Shown here piece by piece: positions 16,464 through 25,419 of a stretch of 64,000 nucleotides of DNA. This DNA comes from Aminipila sp032051575 (GTDB lineage: Bacteria > Bacillota > Clostridia > Peptostreptococcales > Anaerovoracaceae), in the NCBI RefSeq assembly GCF_032051575.1, contig NZ_DAMBYD010000011.1, forward strand, positions 1 through 64,000, given 5' to 3'. The stretch's first letter is position 1; each line of letters opens with the position of its first letter. The notes beneath the pieces were generated by a model, which saw nothing but the letters and a program-made list of their open reading frames with translations, was not told the origin of the DNA and made no database searches. A program made the position numbers and the translations under genes.

Positions 16464-17930
16464 ATGTCGTTTAATTATCGCGTTATTTTTAAAATAGTAT
16501 CTATTGTACCTATAATTATAGGCATGGCTATGTTTATACCTATGACCACTGCCTTTTATTACAATGAATGGACTGAATTCAAAGTCTTTTTTATAATAGC
16601 AGTAGTAATGATAATTGTTTCATGTCTGTTATTCCGTTATTTACTGCGTGCTGCAGGACCTATACGTATGCGTGATGGATACCTTATTGTTACTTTATGC
16701 GGAATTACGGCTTCTGTTTTAGGCGCCTTACCATATCTAGCATCAGGGCAGACAACATCTATAATCGATTCTCTTTTTGAATCCATAGCCTCCTTTACTA
16801 CTACTGGTTCCACCCTTTTTAATTTAGATACAATTCCTAAAAGTTTACTCATATGGAAAGGTGTCTGCAACTGGTTGGGTGGTTTAGGAATACTGGTATT
16901 AACCATATCTGTATTGCCTGCCTTGGGAATTGAAGGGAAGACCTTAGCACAAGTAGAAGTCCCTGGTCAAATTTTAGGTAAAATCACTAATCGCGCCTCG
17001 GATTCGGCCAAATATTTATATTTTTTATATATTACTTTTACTATAATAGAATTTGCATTGCTTGTTGCCGGCCCTATGAATATATTTGATGCTATGATAA
17101 ATACTATGGATAGTGTAAGTACAAGTGGATTAGGCAGCATGAACCATGCATTTTCATATTATAACAGTTTCTATAATGAAGTAGTTATCGTCACCTTTAC
17201 ATTGCTTACTTCCGTGAATTTCACCCTGTATTTTCTTATTATTCATGGCAATTGGAAAACTGTTTTAACAAATAAAGAACTTAGGACCTTCTTTATTATC
17301 ATTATATTAGGTTCAATATTTGTTGCATCAAATTTATATTTTACAAAAACCTATGGATTTACTGAGTCAATAAGATATGGTATCTTTCAAGTGGTTTCTA
17401 TGGCTACCACATCAGGTTTTTCAATTATAGGTCATGCTGATTGGCCTGCTTTCAGTATTGGAATATTAATACTCCTAATGATGATTGGTGGCTGCTCTTT
17501 CTCTACTAGTGGTTCCTTAAAGGTAGTAAGATTCCTTGTAATGTGTAAACTAGTTACTAGAGGATTTACACGACGAATGCATCCACGTTCAGTTGTTGCT
17601 GTAAAAATAGGAAGCCATTCTATTTCAGCTTTGAGAGTATCCTACGTCACTGTTTTTATAATGGTTTATTTTATACTTTTAGTGGTAGGCAGCATTCTTT
17701 TATCACTGCAAAATCTTGATCTTATAACGACACTATCTTCTGCTATTGCTATGCTTTCCAATGTAGGAATTGGATTAGGTGATGTTGCTACAGGAAACTT
17801 CAGTATTTACTGCAGACCTTTGCGATTAGTTTTGTGCTTTCTCATGATTGCAGGCAGATTAGAACTTTTTACAATTATAACCTTGTTTATGCCTTCTTTC
17901 TGGAGCCCAGACAAGCACCGAAACTATTAA
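16464..17930 (+). CDS. Trk-type transporter pore subunit, second diverged TrkH paralogue
   Basis: 488 residues, co-linear with the preceding TrkH along its whole length (same IFDA, WLGG(L/M)GILV and MLAGRLEL-type endings), so the pair arose by duplication. The P-loops have drifted: TTTGS (112-116), VSTSGL (218-223), TTSGFS (315-320) and SNVGIG (432-437). The filter glycine of each loop is kept, but flanking Gly/Thr residues become Ser and GPG becomes GIG. Likely still a cation pore using the same TrkA; ion preference may differ. No frameshift or stop. Confidence 0.9.
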   Translation: MSFNYRVIFKIVSIVPIIIGMAMFIPMTTAFYYNEWTEFKVFFIIAVVMIIVSCLLFRYLLRAAGPIRMRDGYLIVTLCGITASVLGALPYLASGQTTSIIDSLFESIASFTTTGSTLFNLDTIPKSLLIWKGVCNWLGGLGILVLTISVLPALGIEGKTLAQVEVPGQILGKITNRASDSAKYLYFLYITFTIIEFALLVAGPMNIFDAMINTMDSVSTSGLGSMNHAFSYYNSFYNEVVIVTFTLLTSVNFTLYFLIIHGNWKTVLTNKELRTFFIIIILGSIFVASNLYFTKTYGFTESIRYGIFQVVSMATTSGFSIIGHADWPAFSIGILILLMMIGGCSFSTSGSLKVVRFLVMCKLVTRGFTRRMHPRSVVAVKIGSHSISALRVSYVTVFIMVYFILLVVGSILLSLQNLDLITTLSSAIAMLSNVGIGLGDVATGNFSIYCRPLRLVLCFLMIAGRLELFTIITLFMPSFWSPDKHRNY

Positions 17931-18029
17931 TTGAATATTTTTTTTAAAATAGTGCAAACTACTATGGTAGTTTGCATTTTAATTTGCATACTTAGAATAC
18001 ATTTAGTGATTTTGAAAGGAGTTTTTCTT

Positions 18030-18452
18030 ATGTTGGTAAAAGACATTATGACCTCTTGTGTCAGTTGTGTAAAACCTGACAGTCCTCTTCCTCAAGTTGC
18101 AAAACAAATGAAACAAGAAAACATTGGTTCTATTCCAGTTTGCAACGATTCTGGCCGTGTACTTGGAATAATTACGGATAGAGATATTGTTCTACGTTCT
18201 GTTGCAGAAGATAATAACAATCTAAAAGCTCAGGATATTATGTCACAAAATATTACCTGTGCTACACCAAGTATGAATGCCCATGATGCTGCACTTTTGC
18301 TGTCTAATCATCAAATAAGACGCTTACCTGTAGTTTCCAATGACAGACTTGTAGGTATTGTATCGTTAGGGGATATTGCACAAAAAAATATATTAGTTGA
18401 TGAAGCAGGCGATGCACTCTCTGCTATATCAAAACCAAACGGCTTGAGTTAA
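18030..18452 (+). CDS. CBS-domain protein
   Basis: 140 residues, two CBS domains in tandem. The first contains VKDIMTSCVSCVKPD...GIITDRDIVL, the second QDIMSQNITCATP...IRRLPVVSNDRLVGIVSLGDIA. CBS pairs bind adenosine nucleotides and tune partner proteins; the position at the end of the trk operon suggests a regulatory link to K+ transport, which is inference. I chose the ATG at 18030 because GAAAGGAG lies upstream; the frame is open further upstream without a ribosome binding site. The stop codon lies inside the terminator stem. Confidence 0.85.
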   Translation: MLVKDIMTSCVSCVKPDSPLPQVAKQMKQENIGSIPVCNDSGRVLGIITDRDIVLRSVAEDNNNLKAQDIMSQNITCATPSMNAHDAALLLSNHQIRRLPVVSNDRLVGIVSLGDIAQKNILVDEAGDALSAISKPNGLS

Positions 18453-18470
18453 AAACTCAAGCCGTTTTTT
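18438..18470 (+). terminator. Terminator of the trk operon, overlapping the CBS stop codon
   Basis: Stem CGGCTTGAG / CTCAAGCCG around a short A-rich loop, followed by TTTTTT. The left arm encodes the last residues of the CBS protein. Confidence 0.85.
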
Positions 18471-18472
18471 GA

Positions 18473-18505
18473 AGCCCTGGCCACATCTATGATGTGGCCA
18501 GGGCT
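18473..18505. repeat. Perfect 15-bp inverted repeat with a 3-nt loop
   Basis: AGCCCTGGCCACATC (18473-18487) and its exact complement (18491-18505), separated by TAT. It is GC-rich in an AT-rich genome, with no T-run on either side. It lies between the terminators of the convergent trk operon and rnr. Confidence 0.85.
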
Positions 18506-18516
18506 CATACAGAAAT

Positions 18517-18548
18517 TTATGGCAGCTTTAGCTGCTATAAATTTTTCA
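18517..18548. terminator. Third hairpin between trk operon and rnr
   Basis: ATTTATGGCAGC / GCTGCTATAAAT with one G-U pair around TTTA, followed by TTTTT on the plus strand. It is weaker on the minus strand, where it would follow the rnr stop. Confidence 0.55.
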
Positions 18549-18551
18549 GTT

Positions 18552-20630
18552 CTATTCTTCCACTATTATAAAGTCTATTTCTCTATCCTCAACATTAGCT
18601 CTCGATACCTGTATTTTTACTTTATCTCCAAGTCCATAAATTTTGTTTGTACGCTGACCTATAAATCTATATTTTGCCTGTTCATAATCGTAATAGTCGT
18701 CAATTAAATTTTCTACTCTTACTAAACCTTCAATGGTATTGGTTAGTTCAACATAAAAACCATAATTTATAACTCCACTTATGACACCTTCAAAACATTC
18801 TCCAATATGATATGACATATATTCCGTTTTCTTAAGTTTTTCAACTTCACGTTCTAATTCCTGCGCATGTCTTTCTGCTTTTGATGAAAGTTCTGAAGCT
18901 ATGACAACCTTTTTCTTAAGCTGTTTAATCCGTTTATCACTTATATTCCCATCAATTACTTCTTTAATGATTCGATGTATAATCAAATCTGGATACCGTC
19001 TGATAGGCGAAGTGAAATGGCAATAAAATTTAACACCTAAACCAAAATGGCCATCACAAGAAACATCATAAAATGCTTTTTTCATTGATCGAAGCATAAC
19101 TGTATTAACAACATTTTCATAAGATTGTCCTTTTACTTCTTTAAGCATATCACTAAGCACTCTTGGATGGATATTTTCTGTATTTCCCTTCATCGAAATG
19201 CCAAAACCCCTAACAAAGCTTTTAAATTCGTCCATACGATCCGGTGCTGGCTTCTCATGAATACGATAAACAAAAGGGGTTTCCAGCCAATAAAAATGTT
19301 CTGCAATGGTTTCATTGGCTATAAGCATAAATTCTTCAATTATTCGATTGGCTGTTCTTCGTTCTGCAGTTTCTACTGTAACAGGAATACCAGCATCATC
19401 CAGTGTAATATACGCTTCATCAAAATCAAAATCCAAACTTCCTCTAAGATCTCTTTTCTTATGAAGTATATCTGCCAATTCCTTCATGATTAATATTTCT
19501 TTATATATATCATCATATTTTGATATTAAATCTACAGCATTTTCCTCTATTATATCTGACACATCATCATAAACCATTCGATGTGCAGAATGAATAACAC
19601 TTTTATATACATCATGATTTGCAATTTCTCCAGTAGAATCAATCTCCATTGATACAGAAAGAGTTAATCTGTCTACATCAGGATTAAGACTACAGATTCC
19701 ATTGGAAAGTGCTTTTGGCAACATAGGGATAACCTGATCTACCAAATATACACTTGTTCCCCTTTTTAATGCCTCTTTATCCATTGGGCCATCTTCAGTT
19801 ACATAATGACTTACATCAGCAATATGAACACCTAAAAGATAATTACCATTTGAAAGTTTCTCTATAGAAATAGCATCATCTAAATCTTTTGCATCCACTC
19901 CATCTATAGTAATAATTTTCTTATCTCTAAGGTCAACCCTGCCTTTATATTCTTCCTCTGTTATAGGAGCAATTCCTTCATCTAAAAGCTTTATTTTAGA
20001 AACGGCTTTTGCTTCTGCGTTAACTCTGCTTGGAAAGGTCTGAAATAAATTATATTGTCTTATTAGTGCTTTAATATCTCCTCCGGTTTCTCCAAATCTA
20101 CTGATTATCTCAGTGATTTTTCCTTCTGCACTATTAGCATCTTCAGGATATTTAGTTATTTCCACAACAACTTTATCTCCTGTTTCAGCATTTTTCCAAT
20201 CGTTTTTCTTTACAAAAACATCTTCATTATTAAAATGCTTATCATCTGGTACAACAAATCCAAAACTCTTATTCTTTTGAAAAGTTCCTATTATTTCTTT
20301 TACCCCATGAATAATAATTTTGTCTACAATGCCTTCTGTTGATTTATTTTCCTTATTTGCTGGCAACAATATCACAGACACGGTATCCCCATTCATGGCA
20401 CCATTTAAATTTTTACTAGCAATAAATATATCTTGCATATTTATTTTATTTACATCTTGTTCTTCTTCATTAATTATAGGTGTAACAAAACCAAACCCCC
20501 TTTTATGTTTTGATAATACACCTTGTATTACTTCTGCATCTTTAGGTGGTTGCTTTGCTTTTGGTTTTATAAACGTTACGTCCGTTTTTTTATCTTCTTT
20601 TTTCTTCTTATCAAATATCATTTTACTCAT
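18552..20630 (-). CDS. rnr: Ribonuclease R
   Basis: 692 residues from ATG 20630. 3'-5' exoribonuclease that degrades structured RNA. Two cold-shock-type OB folds (KHKRGFGFV at about 41-49, KNKSFGFVVPDD near 119-130) precede the RNB catalytic domain with DAKDLDDAI (about 246-254) and HFTSPIRRYPDLIIHR. A C-terminal S1 domain (GVISGVINYGFYVEL) follows. The frame stays open to 20717, but that ATG lies inside the terminator hairpin of the upstream lipoprotein gene, so I prefer 20630. No clear Shine-Dalgarno is seen there; TATACT lies just upstream, so the transcript may have almost no leader. Confidence 0.93.
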   Translation of the reverse strand: MSKMIFDKKKKEDKKTDVTFIKPKAKQPPKDAEVIQGVLSKHKRGFGFVTPIINEEEQDVNKINMQDIFIASKNLNGAMNGDTVSVILLPANKENKSTEGIVDKIIIHGVKEIIGTFQKNKSFGFVVPDDKHFNNEDVFVKKNDWKNAETGDKVVVEITKYPEDANSAEGKITEIISRFGETGGDIKALIRQYNLFQTFPSRVNAEAKAVSKIKLLDEGIAPITEEEYKGRVDLRDKKIITIDGVDAKDLDDAISIEKLSNGNYLLGVHIADVSHYVTEDGPMDKEALKRGTSVYLVDQVIPMLPKALSNGICSLNPDVDRLTLSVSMEIDSTGEIANHDVYKSVIHSAHRMVYDDVSDIIEENAVDLISKYDDIYKEILIMKELADILHKKRDLRGSLDFDFDEAYITLDDAGIPVTVETAERRTANRIIEEFMLIANETIAEHFYWLETPFVYRIHEKPAPDRMDEFKSFVRGFGISMKGNTENIHPRVLSDMLKEVKGQSYENVVNTVMLRSMKKAFYDVSCDGHFGLGVKFYCHFTSPIRRYPDLIIHRIIKEVIDGNISDKRIKQLKKKVVIASELSSKAERHAQELEREVEKLKKTEYMSYHIGECFEGVISGVINYGFYVELTNTIEGLVRVENLIDDYYDYEQAKYRFIGQRTNKIYGLGDKVKIQVSRANVEDREIDFIIVEE

Positions 20631-20691
20631 ATATTCAGTATACCACAATTTAGAAATATATGCCTTTTTTTTAAAAGCATATTTATATTTT

Positions 20692-20728
20692 TCACTGTAA
20701 AACATAAAGGATGGCATAAGCCACCCTT
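20692..20728 (-). terminator. Terminator after the small lipoprotein gene
   Basis: On the minus strand AAAGGGTGGC TTAT GCCATCCTTT (10-bp stem, one G-U pair) is followed by ATGTTTT. It separates the lipoprotein gene from rnr. Confidence 0.6.
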
Positions 20729-20743
20729 TATAACTTTTATTGA

Positions 20744-21013
20744 TTATAAATTATTAGTATTTTTATCAACTGCGCCATTAGTTGTCACTAGATCTTTAGC
20801 CGCATTACCTGCATTATCAGCTGCATCTTCAAGATTATTACCTGCTTTGTCTAAATTATTATTAGTATCATCATTTACACCATTTCCATTATTATCAGTT
20901 ACAGTATTAGGTGTATCAGGATCTAATAATGTTCCATCATTACTACTACATGCTACAAATGCCATTAAAGCGATAACCAATAAAAGTCCCAGAAAAATTC
21001 GTCTTTTTCTCAA
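20744..21013 (-). CDS. Small Asn/Asp-rich putative lipoprotein
   Basis: About 89 residues. Basic start (RKRRIFLG), hydrophobic segment, then a lipobox-like FVACSS with Cys about 22 residues from the start. The mature part has low complexity and is very rich in Asn, Asp and Gly, with an amphipathic NNLEDAADNAGNAAKDL stretch. I chose TTG at 21013 because GAGAGGAG lies 9 nt upstream; TTG at 21022 would touch that site. No function is recognised. It is divergent from the ECF sigma operon. Confidence 0.65.
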   Translation of the reverse strand: MRKRRIFLGLLLVIALMAFVACSSNDGTLLDPDTPNTVTDNNGNGVNDDTNNNLDKAGNNLEDAADNAGNAAKDLVTTNGAVDKNTNNL

Positions 21014-21243
21014 TTGCTTCAACTCCTCTCTTTTTACTCAATCTTAGTATTATCAAAATACTGTTTTTTACTCTTAATAAACTCGAAAAAATAAAACCAA
21101 AATTCACTAATTGATGTTTATATAAAAAAAATATGATAGATTATTGAGTGAAACTTTGATTTTATACGAATATATATATGAGGGACTTCAAAAGCTTCAG
21201 AAAAAAATTGCAATTTTAACTTCGTACAAAAAGTGAGGTAAAC

Positions 21244-21798
21244 ATGAATGATGACCAATTAATATTGCTTATGAAAAGCAATCCACATGAAGGATTATTA
21301 TACGCAATAGATTTATATGGCGGCACAGTTAAATGGATTATATTAAAGATGCTCGGCAGTTGCAATTCTCAAGATATAGAAGAATGTATGTCTGACGTAT
21401 TTGTTAAATTATGGAAAAATATTAATAATTTTGATGCAAATCGTAATATATCTTTAAAAAGTTATTTATATGGAATAGCAAGACATACAGCTATTGATTA
21501 TCTAAGGAAAACTAAATCACATATCGACATAATCCCTATTGAGGAAAATGATATTGGTTTTTCTATAGACTTTGCAGATCAAATTGCAAAAGAAACTAAC
21601 TCCAGAATTCTTCAAGAAGCAGTTGAAGCGCTTCCAGAACCAGACAGGAATATATTTATTCTTAGGTACTATTTTCAGGAACGTATAAATTCTATTGCTG
21701 AATCACTTTCTCTAAGCCCTAAAACTATTGAAAACAAATTATACCGTGGAAAAAAAGTGCTTAGAGAGGCTTTAATTGAAAGGGGAATTATCATATGA
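21244..21798 (+). CDS. ECF-type RNA polymerase sigma factor
   Basis: 184 residues, sigma-70 family group IV. Region 2 is seen in DIEECMSDVFVKLWKNI and SLKSYLYGIARHTAIDYLRK (about 45-90). Region 4 is seen in LPEPDRNIFILRYYFQ...SIAESLSLSPKTIENKLYRG (about 130-170). GAGG lies 5 nt before the ATG. It overlaps the next gene, a membrane protein, by 4 bp (ATGA), the classic arrangement of an ECF factor with its regulator. The inducing signal is not evident. Confidence 0.92.
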   Translation: MNDDQLILLMKSNPHEGLLYAIDLYGGTVKWIILKMLGSCNSQDIEECMSDVFVKLWKNINNFDANRNISLKSYLYGIARHTAIDYLRKTKSHIDIIPIEENDIGFSIDFADQIAKETNSRILQEAVEALPEPDRNIFILRYYFQERINSIAESLSLSPKTIENKLYRGKKVLREALIERGIII

Positions 21799-22862
21799 AA
21801 AAGTTAGAAGATATTATGGAATATTACAATTTAAAAGATGAGGATATCATGAAAAAAAATCCACTTTCTGCTGATGAAAAAGATAAAATTCTTCAAATAA
21901 CCCTAGCAAAAGCAGAATTAATTAAAATGCCCAGAAAAACATCAAAAAAAAGATTTATTATACTAGCAGCCGCCTGTATAACTATATTCACTCTAGGCGC
22001 AGTTTCTTTTGCTGCTACCGCATTAAACGACAATTTTTTAAACTTCTTCCATCCTCAAAGCCAAACAGAAACAGATTTATTGAACAGTCTAGGGACAATT
22101 ATTGATAAACAGGTTACAGAAAATGGGCTTACCATAGATGTTAAAGAGGCTTTAGGTGACAGCAATGCTGTCTATGTATTGTTTGATATAATCGCCCCTG
22201 AAGGAACGATCCTTGATAAAGAACAATATACCTTTGTAACTCAAATGATTGACGTTGAAAAAGGTTTCAGCATGGTACACGGCATGGGATATAATTTTGA
22301 ATGTTTAGAAGATGTAAATCCTAATGATAACATTAAGCCAATGATGTTATGCCTAAGTTCAAGTGAAAATCTTGTGGGAAAAAATATGACCTTTAGATTT
22401 AAAGATTTTTCTGGCTATAAAACTGAAGAAGAATTAAAAAATCGTCCTGAAAGTTTTGAAGGAACTCCTGGTGACGACAACGATGTATATAATATTCTAA
22501 TCCCAGGAAATTGGGAAATAACTTTTCCTCTTAATTATACTGATAATACTGCAGTTTATAAATTAAATGAGAAATTGCAATATAAAGATATTTCATTTAA
22601 AATAAAAGAGGTCAGACTTTCTCCTATATCTATCAGTATGACTTTAAGTTCCTTATTAAATGACAGAAGTGATTCCATCCATGATGCACCGTTGATTATT
22701 CACATGAAAAACGGCGAAACTATAAATGCTGATCATGGCAGCCGCGGAACTAGTTCTAATGGATTAAAAACTGTAGTAGATGCTCAATTCGATAAAATAA
22801 TAAATCCATCAGAAATCCAATCTGTAGAGTACTGCGGTACTATATTACCTATTGAATTATAG
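21795..22862 (+). CDS. DUF4179-type membrane protein, probable anti-sigma partner
   Basis: 355 residues. An N-terminal cytoplasmic part of about 53 residues is followed by one membrane segment (RFIILAAACITIFTLGAVSF, about 54-73). The external domain is large and predicted beta-rich. This layout, and coupling by a 4-bp overlap to an ECF sigma gene, match the DUF4179 proteins found beside sigma factors in Clostridia. No zinc-binding anti-sigma motif (HxxxCxxC) is present, so sigma binding by the N-terminus is inference. The external domain could sense an envelope stress or ligand. Confidence 0.75.
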   Translation: MKKLEDIMEYYNLKDEDIMKKNPLSADEKDKILQITLAKAELIKMPRKTSKKRFIILAAACITIFTLGAVSFAATALNDNFLNFFHPQSQTETDLLNSLGTIIDKQVTENGLTIDVKEALGDSNAVYVLFDIIAPEGTILDKEQYTFVTQMIDVEKGFSMVHGMGYNFECLEDVNPNDNIKPMMLCLSSSENLVGKNMTFRFKDFSGYKTEEELKNRPESFEGTPGDDNDVYNILIPGNWEITFPLNYTDNTAVYKLNEKLQYKDISFKIKEVRLSPISISMTLSSLLNDRSDSIHDAPLIIHMKNGETINADHGSRGTSSNGLKTVVDAQFDKIINPSEIQSVEYCGTILPIEL

Positions 22863-22882
22863 AAAATTATCACTTATATAGT

Positions 22883-22926
22883 AAAAGCAAAGCCATAAGG
22901 AGACGGCTTTGCTTTTATATTTTTTT
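22883..22926 (+). terminator. Terminator of the ECF sigma operon
   Basis: Perfect 12-bp stem AAAAGCAAAGCC (22883-22894) / GGCTTTGCTTTT (22905-22916), followed by a T-rich run. The A-rich left side may also serve the convergent ilvE gene. Confidence 0.88.
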
Positions 22927-22952
22927 CATTTCACAAAATAGGCTGAAAGAAT

Positions 22953-24020
22953 CTATACTTCAACAGTCCAGCCAAGTTTATCTTCTACTTCGCCAATTTG
23001 AAGTCCATAAAGTTCGTCATAAAGTCTTTGAGAAAGTTCCCCAATCTTCCCTTTATTGATAACAACCTTTTCACCTTTCCATGACAACTCACCTACAGGT
23101 GATATTACAGCTGCCGTGCCTGTTGCAAACATCTCTACCATCTTTCCGGATTTTCCAGCTTCAAAGACGTCTTCAATAGTCATTCTTCTTTCACAAACTT
23201 TCATTCCCCATTGTTTTAGAAGATTTATTACAGAATCCCTAGTTATTCCTGGTAAAATAGTGCCTGTAAGGGGCGCCGTTATTACTTCATCTCCGATTTT
23301 AAAGAACGCATTGGAAGTACCAATTTCCTCAACATATTTTCTTTCTACACCATCAAGCCATAAAACTTGCTCATATCCGTTCTCATGAGCCTTTTCCTGT
23401 GATCTAAGTCCAGCAGCGTAATTGCCCCCTATTTTAGCAAATCCTGTTCCTCCTGGAGTAGCTCTTACAAATTCATTTTCAACATAAATTTTTGTTGGTG
23501 CCAGACCTCCAGCATAATAAGGACCTACAGGGCTTAATATGACCATAAATAAATAGTGATCTGCAGGCCTTACTCCAAGAAACGGTTCATCTGCAATAAT
23601 AAATGGCCTGATGTATAACGATGTTCCCTTCTTATTAGGAATCCAATCTTTATCTACCTCCACTACCGCTTTTACAGCTTCAACAAATAATTCTTCATCT
23701 ACATGTGGAATACACATTCTTTCATTAGTATTTGTAGTTCTCTTTGCATTCATATCTGGTCTGAATAAAAGTACTCTTCCCTCTTTTGACTTATATGCCT
23801 TTAACCCCTCAAACATTTCCTGTGCATAATGAAAAACTGCTGCTGCAGGATCAATCTGTAGGGGCGCATATGGCTGCACTCTGCCATTATGCCAGCCTTT
23901 TTCAGGACTATACTCCATAATAAACATATGGTCTGTAAAAACTTGCCCAAAACGTAATGTATCTGGATCTGGTTTTTGTTTTGGATTTGTTGTTTTAGTG
24001 ATTGAAAAATTGTATTTCAT
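22953..24020 (-). CDS. ilvE: Branched-chain amino acid aminotransferase
   Basis: 355 residues, fold type IV PLP enzyme that interconverts Leu, Ile and Val with their 2-oxo acids. FHYAQEMFEGLKAYK, KIGGNYAAGLRSQEKA (which carries the PLP lysine region of this class), VLWLDGVERKYVEEIGTSN and FATGTAAVISPVG are diagnostic of the longer BCAT group. I chose the ATG at 24020 because GGAAGGAT lies upstream; an earlier in-frame start at 24080 lies in the promoter. It is monocistronic. Confidence 0.95.
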   Translation of the reverse strand: MKYNFSITKTTNPKQKPDPDTLRFGQVFTDHMFIMEYSPEKGWHNGRVQPYAPLQIDPAAAVFHYAQEMFEGLKAYKSKEGRVLLFRPDMNAKRTTNTNERMCIPHVDEELFVEAVKAVVEVDKDWIPNKKGTSLYIRPFIIADEPFLGVRPADHYLFMVILSPVGPYYAGGLAPTKIYVENEFVRATPGGTGFAKIGGNYAAGLRSQEKAHENGYEQVLWLDGVERKYVEEIGTSNAFFKIGDEVITAPLTGTILPGITRDSVINLLKQWGMKVCERRMTIEDVFEAGKSGKMVEMFATGTAAVISPVGELSWKGEKVVINKGKIGELSQRLYDELYGLQIGEVEDKLGWTVEV

Positions 24021-24083
24021 GACTATCCTTCCTCTCTTGCCTCTATATATTTCAAATTTGTTAATTTGTTTTATTACCATATT

Positions 24084-24112
24084 ATAATAATACCTATTTT
24101 TTAATTAGTCAA
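24084..24112 (-). promoter_or_regulatory. Promoter of ilvE
   Basis: On the minus strand: TTGACT (24107-24112), a 17-bp spacer and TATTAT (24084-24089), about 64 bp upstream of the start codon. I find no T-box or good CodY box between it and the gene. Confidence 0.7.
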
Positions 24113-24183
24113 CGGTTTTTGTTATTTTTAACAATATATTTTATACTTTTTTGTTTAGTTATACAAACCAAATTGTTTGATTG

Positions 24184-24219
24184 TAAAAAATATATAGCCA
24201 CTTCTTAGTGGCTATATAG
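24184..24219 (-). terminator. Terminator of the MFS operon
   Basis: Perfect 12-bp stem TATATAGCCACT (24191-24202) / AGTGGCTATATA (24207-24218) with loop TCTT. On the minus strand it is followed by six T. Confidence 0.88.
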
Positions 24220-24237
24220 CATTTTAATTTTTTTCAT

Positions 24238-25419
24238 TTACTTGTTTGCCCTATAGTAAATAATCATTAACGCCGCTGCTATGAACGCCATGGCACTGCC
24301 AAAGTAAAATGGTGCTTGATTTCCCAAATAATCATATAGCGTTCCCGCAATAAGGCTGGCTGGCAGTAATGTTAATCCAACTAGGCAATTGTATAGGCCC
24401 AAACCCGTACCCCTTTTGTCTTTAGGTATTAAGTCAGATACTAAAGCTTTTTGAATACCATCGGTGGTGGCACTATATAAACCATAAAGTGCAAATAGTC
24501 CAACAAGTACTATAATAGAATTTGTTTTTCCAAAACCAAAATAAATAATTGCATATAATATATAACCAAATATAATAATTTTTTCTCTTCCTATCCTATC
24601 TGAAAGCATCCCTGCAGGCACTGCAAATAATACTGAAACTGAGTTAAAAATCAGATATATGATAGGAATGAATGCTGCAGTGACACCTACATCAGCAGCT
24701 TTAACAAGAAGTAATGCATCCGTTGAATTTCCCAAAGTAAAAATAAATATAATCACTAACAACACATAATATTTAAGGGTAAAATCTCTAAATGTAATTT
24801 TACCTAAAGGTTTAACATTCTGCTGTTTTATTTCTTCCACAAAAGCAATAATACAAGTGAGACCTATTATACCTGGAATTGCTGCTGCCAGAAAAATTTT
24901 TCTATAATCCCCAGGGAAAACTAACAAAATGCCAGATGCCACAAGGGGCCCTAATACGGCACCGAAGTTGTCCATTGCTTTGTGAAATCCAAAGTTCTTT
25001 CCCTTTTCATGTTCTTCGGCTGAAGCAGCGATTAAGCTGTCTCTCGGTGCTGTTCTGATTCCTTTTCCTACTCTTTCAGTAAATCTTATAAAAAAAACCT
25101 GTATAGGTGACCCCGCAAAAGCAAATAAAGGCGAAAGCATAGCTGTAAAGCCATACCCTATAATCATGAATGGTTTATTCCTCCGAATTTTATCACTCCA
25201 CCATCCTGATAATGCTTTTATTATAGAAGCCGTACTTTCAGCTATACCTTCGATTAGGGACAGTTCCATTTTACTTGCCCCAAGGCTAAGCAAAAACATT
25301 GGCATTACTGCATATATCATCTTCGTTGTAGTGTCCATAAAAAAACTAGTAAGCCCAACAAAAAAAATATTTTTATCAAGTCCAAGAATTTTATTTGTTC
25401 TTATATTTTGTATCTTCAT
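24238..25419 (-). CDS. MFS transporter
   Basis: 393 residues with about 12 hydrophobic segments. The loop 2-3 region has SGWWSDKIRRNKPF and the loop 8-9 repeat has AGMLSDRIGREKIIIFG, both major-facilitator signatures. VKAADVGVTAAFIPIIYLIFN and a TLLPASLIAGTLYDYLG end resemble the drug/solute group. Substrate unknown. Its start overlaps the end of the 4Fe-4S protein gene by 29 bp, with GGAG inside that gene, so the two are translated from one message. Confidence 0.88.
   Translation of the reverse strand: MKIQNIRTNKILGLDKNIFFVGLTSFFMDTTTKMIYAVMPMFLLSLGASKMELSLIEGIAESTASIIKALSGWWSDKIRRNKPFMIIGYGFTAMLSPLFAFAGSPIQVFFIRFTERVGKGIRTAPRDSLIAASAEEHEKGKNFGFHKAMDNFGAVLGPLVASGILLVFPGDYRKIFLAAAIPGIIGLTCIIAFVEEIKQQNVKPLGKITFRDFTLKYYVLLVIIFIFTLGNSTDALLLVKAADVGVTAAFIPIIYLIFNSVSVLFAVPAGMLSDRIGREKIIIFGYILYAIIYFGFGKTNSIIVLVGLFALYGLYSATTDGIQKALVSDLIPKDKRGTGLGLYNCLVGLTLLPASLIAGTLYDYLGNQAPFYFGSAMAFIAAALMIIYYRANK

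Noticed and set aside
20630..20717. Longer RNase R start at 20717
   Set aside because: It lies in the terminator hairpin of the upstream lipoprotein gene and would add 29 residues not typical of the family.
21148..21165. Autoregulated ECF promoter TGAAAC...CGAA upstream of the sigma gene
   Set aside because: The spacing is about 12 bp instead of the 16-17 bp expected for ECF promoters.
24021..24237. T-box leader upstream of ilvE
   Set aside because: The leader after the promoter is only about 60 bp, and no T-box sequence or competing terminator is present.
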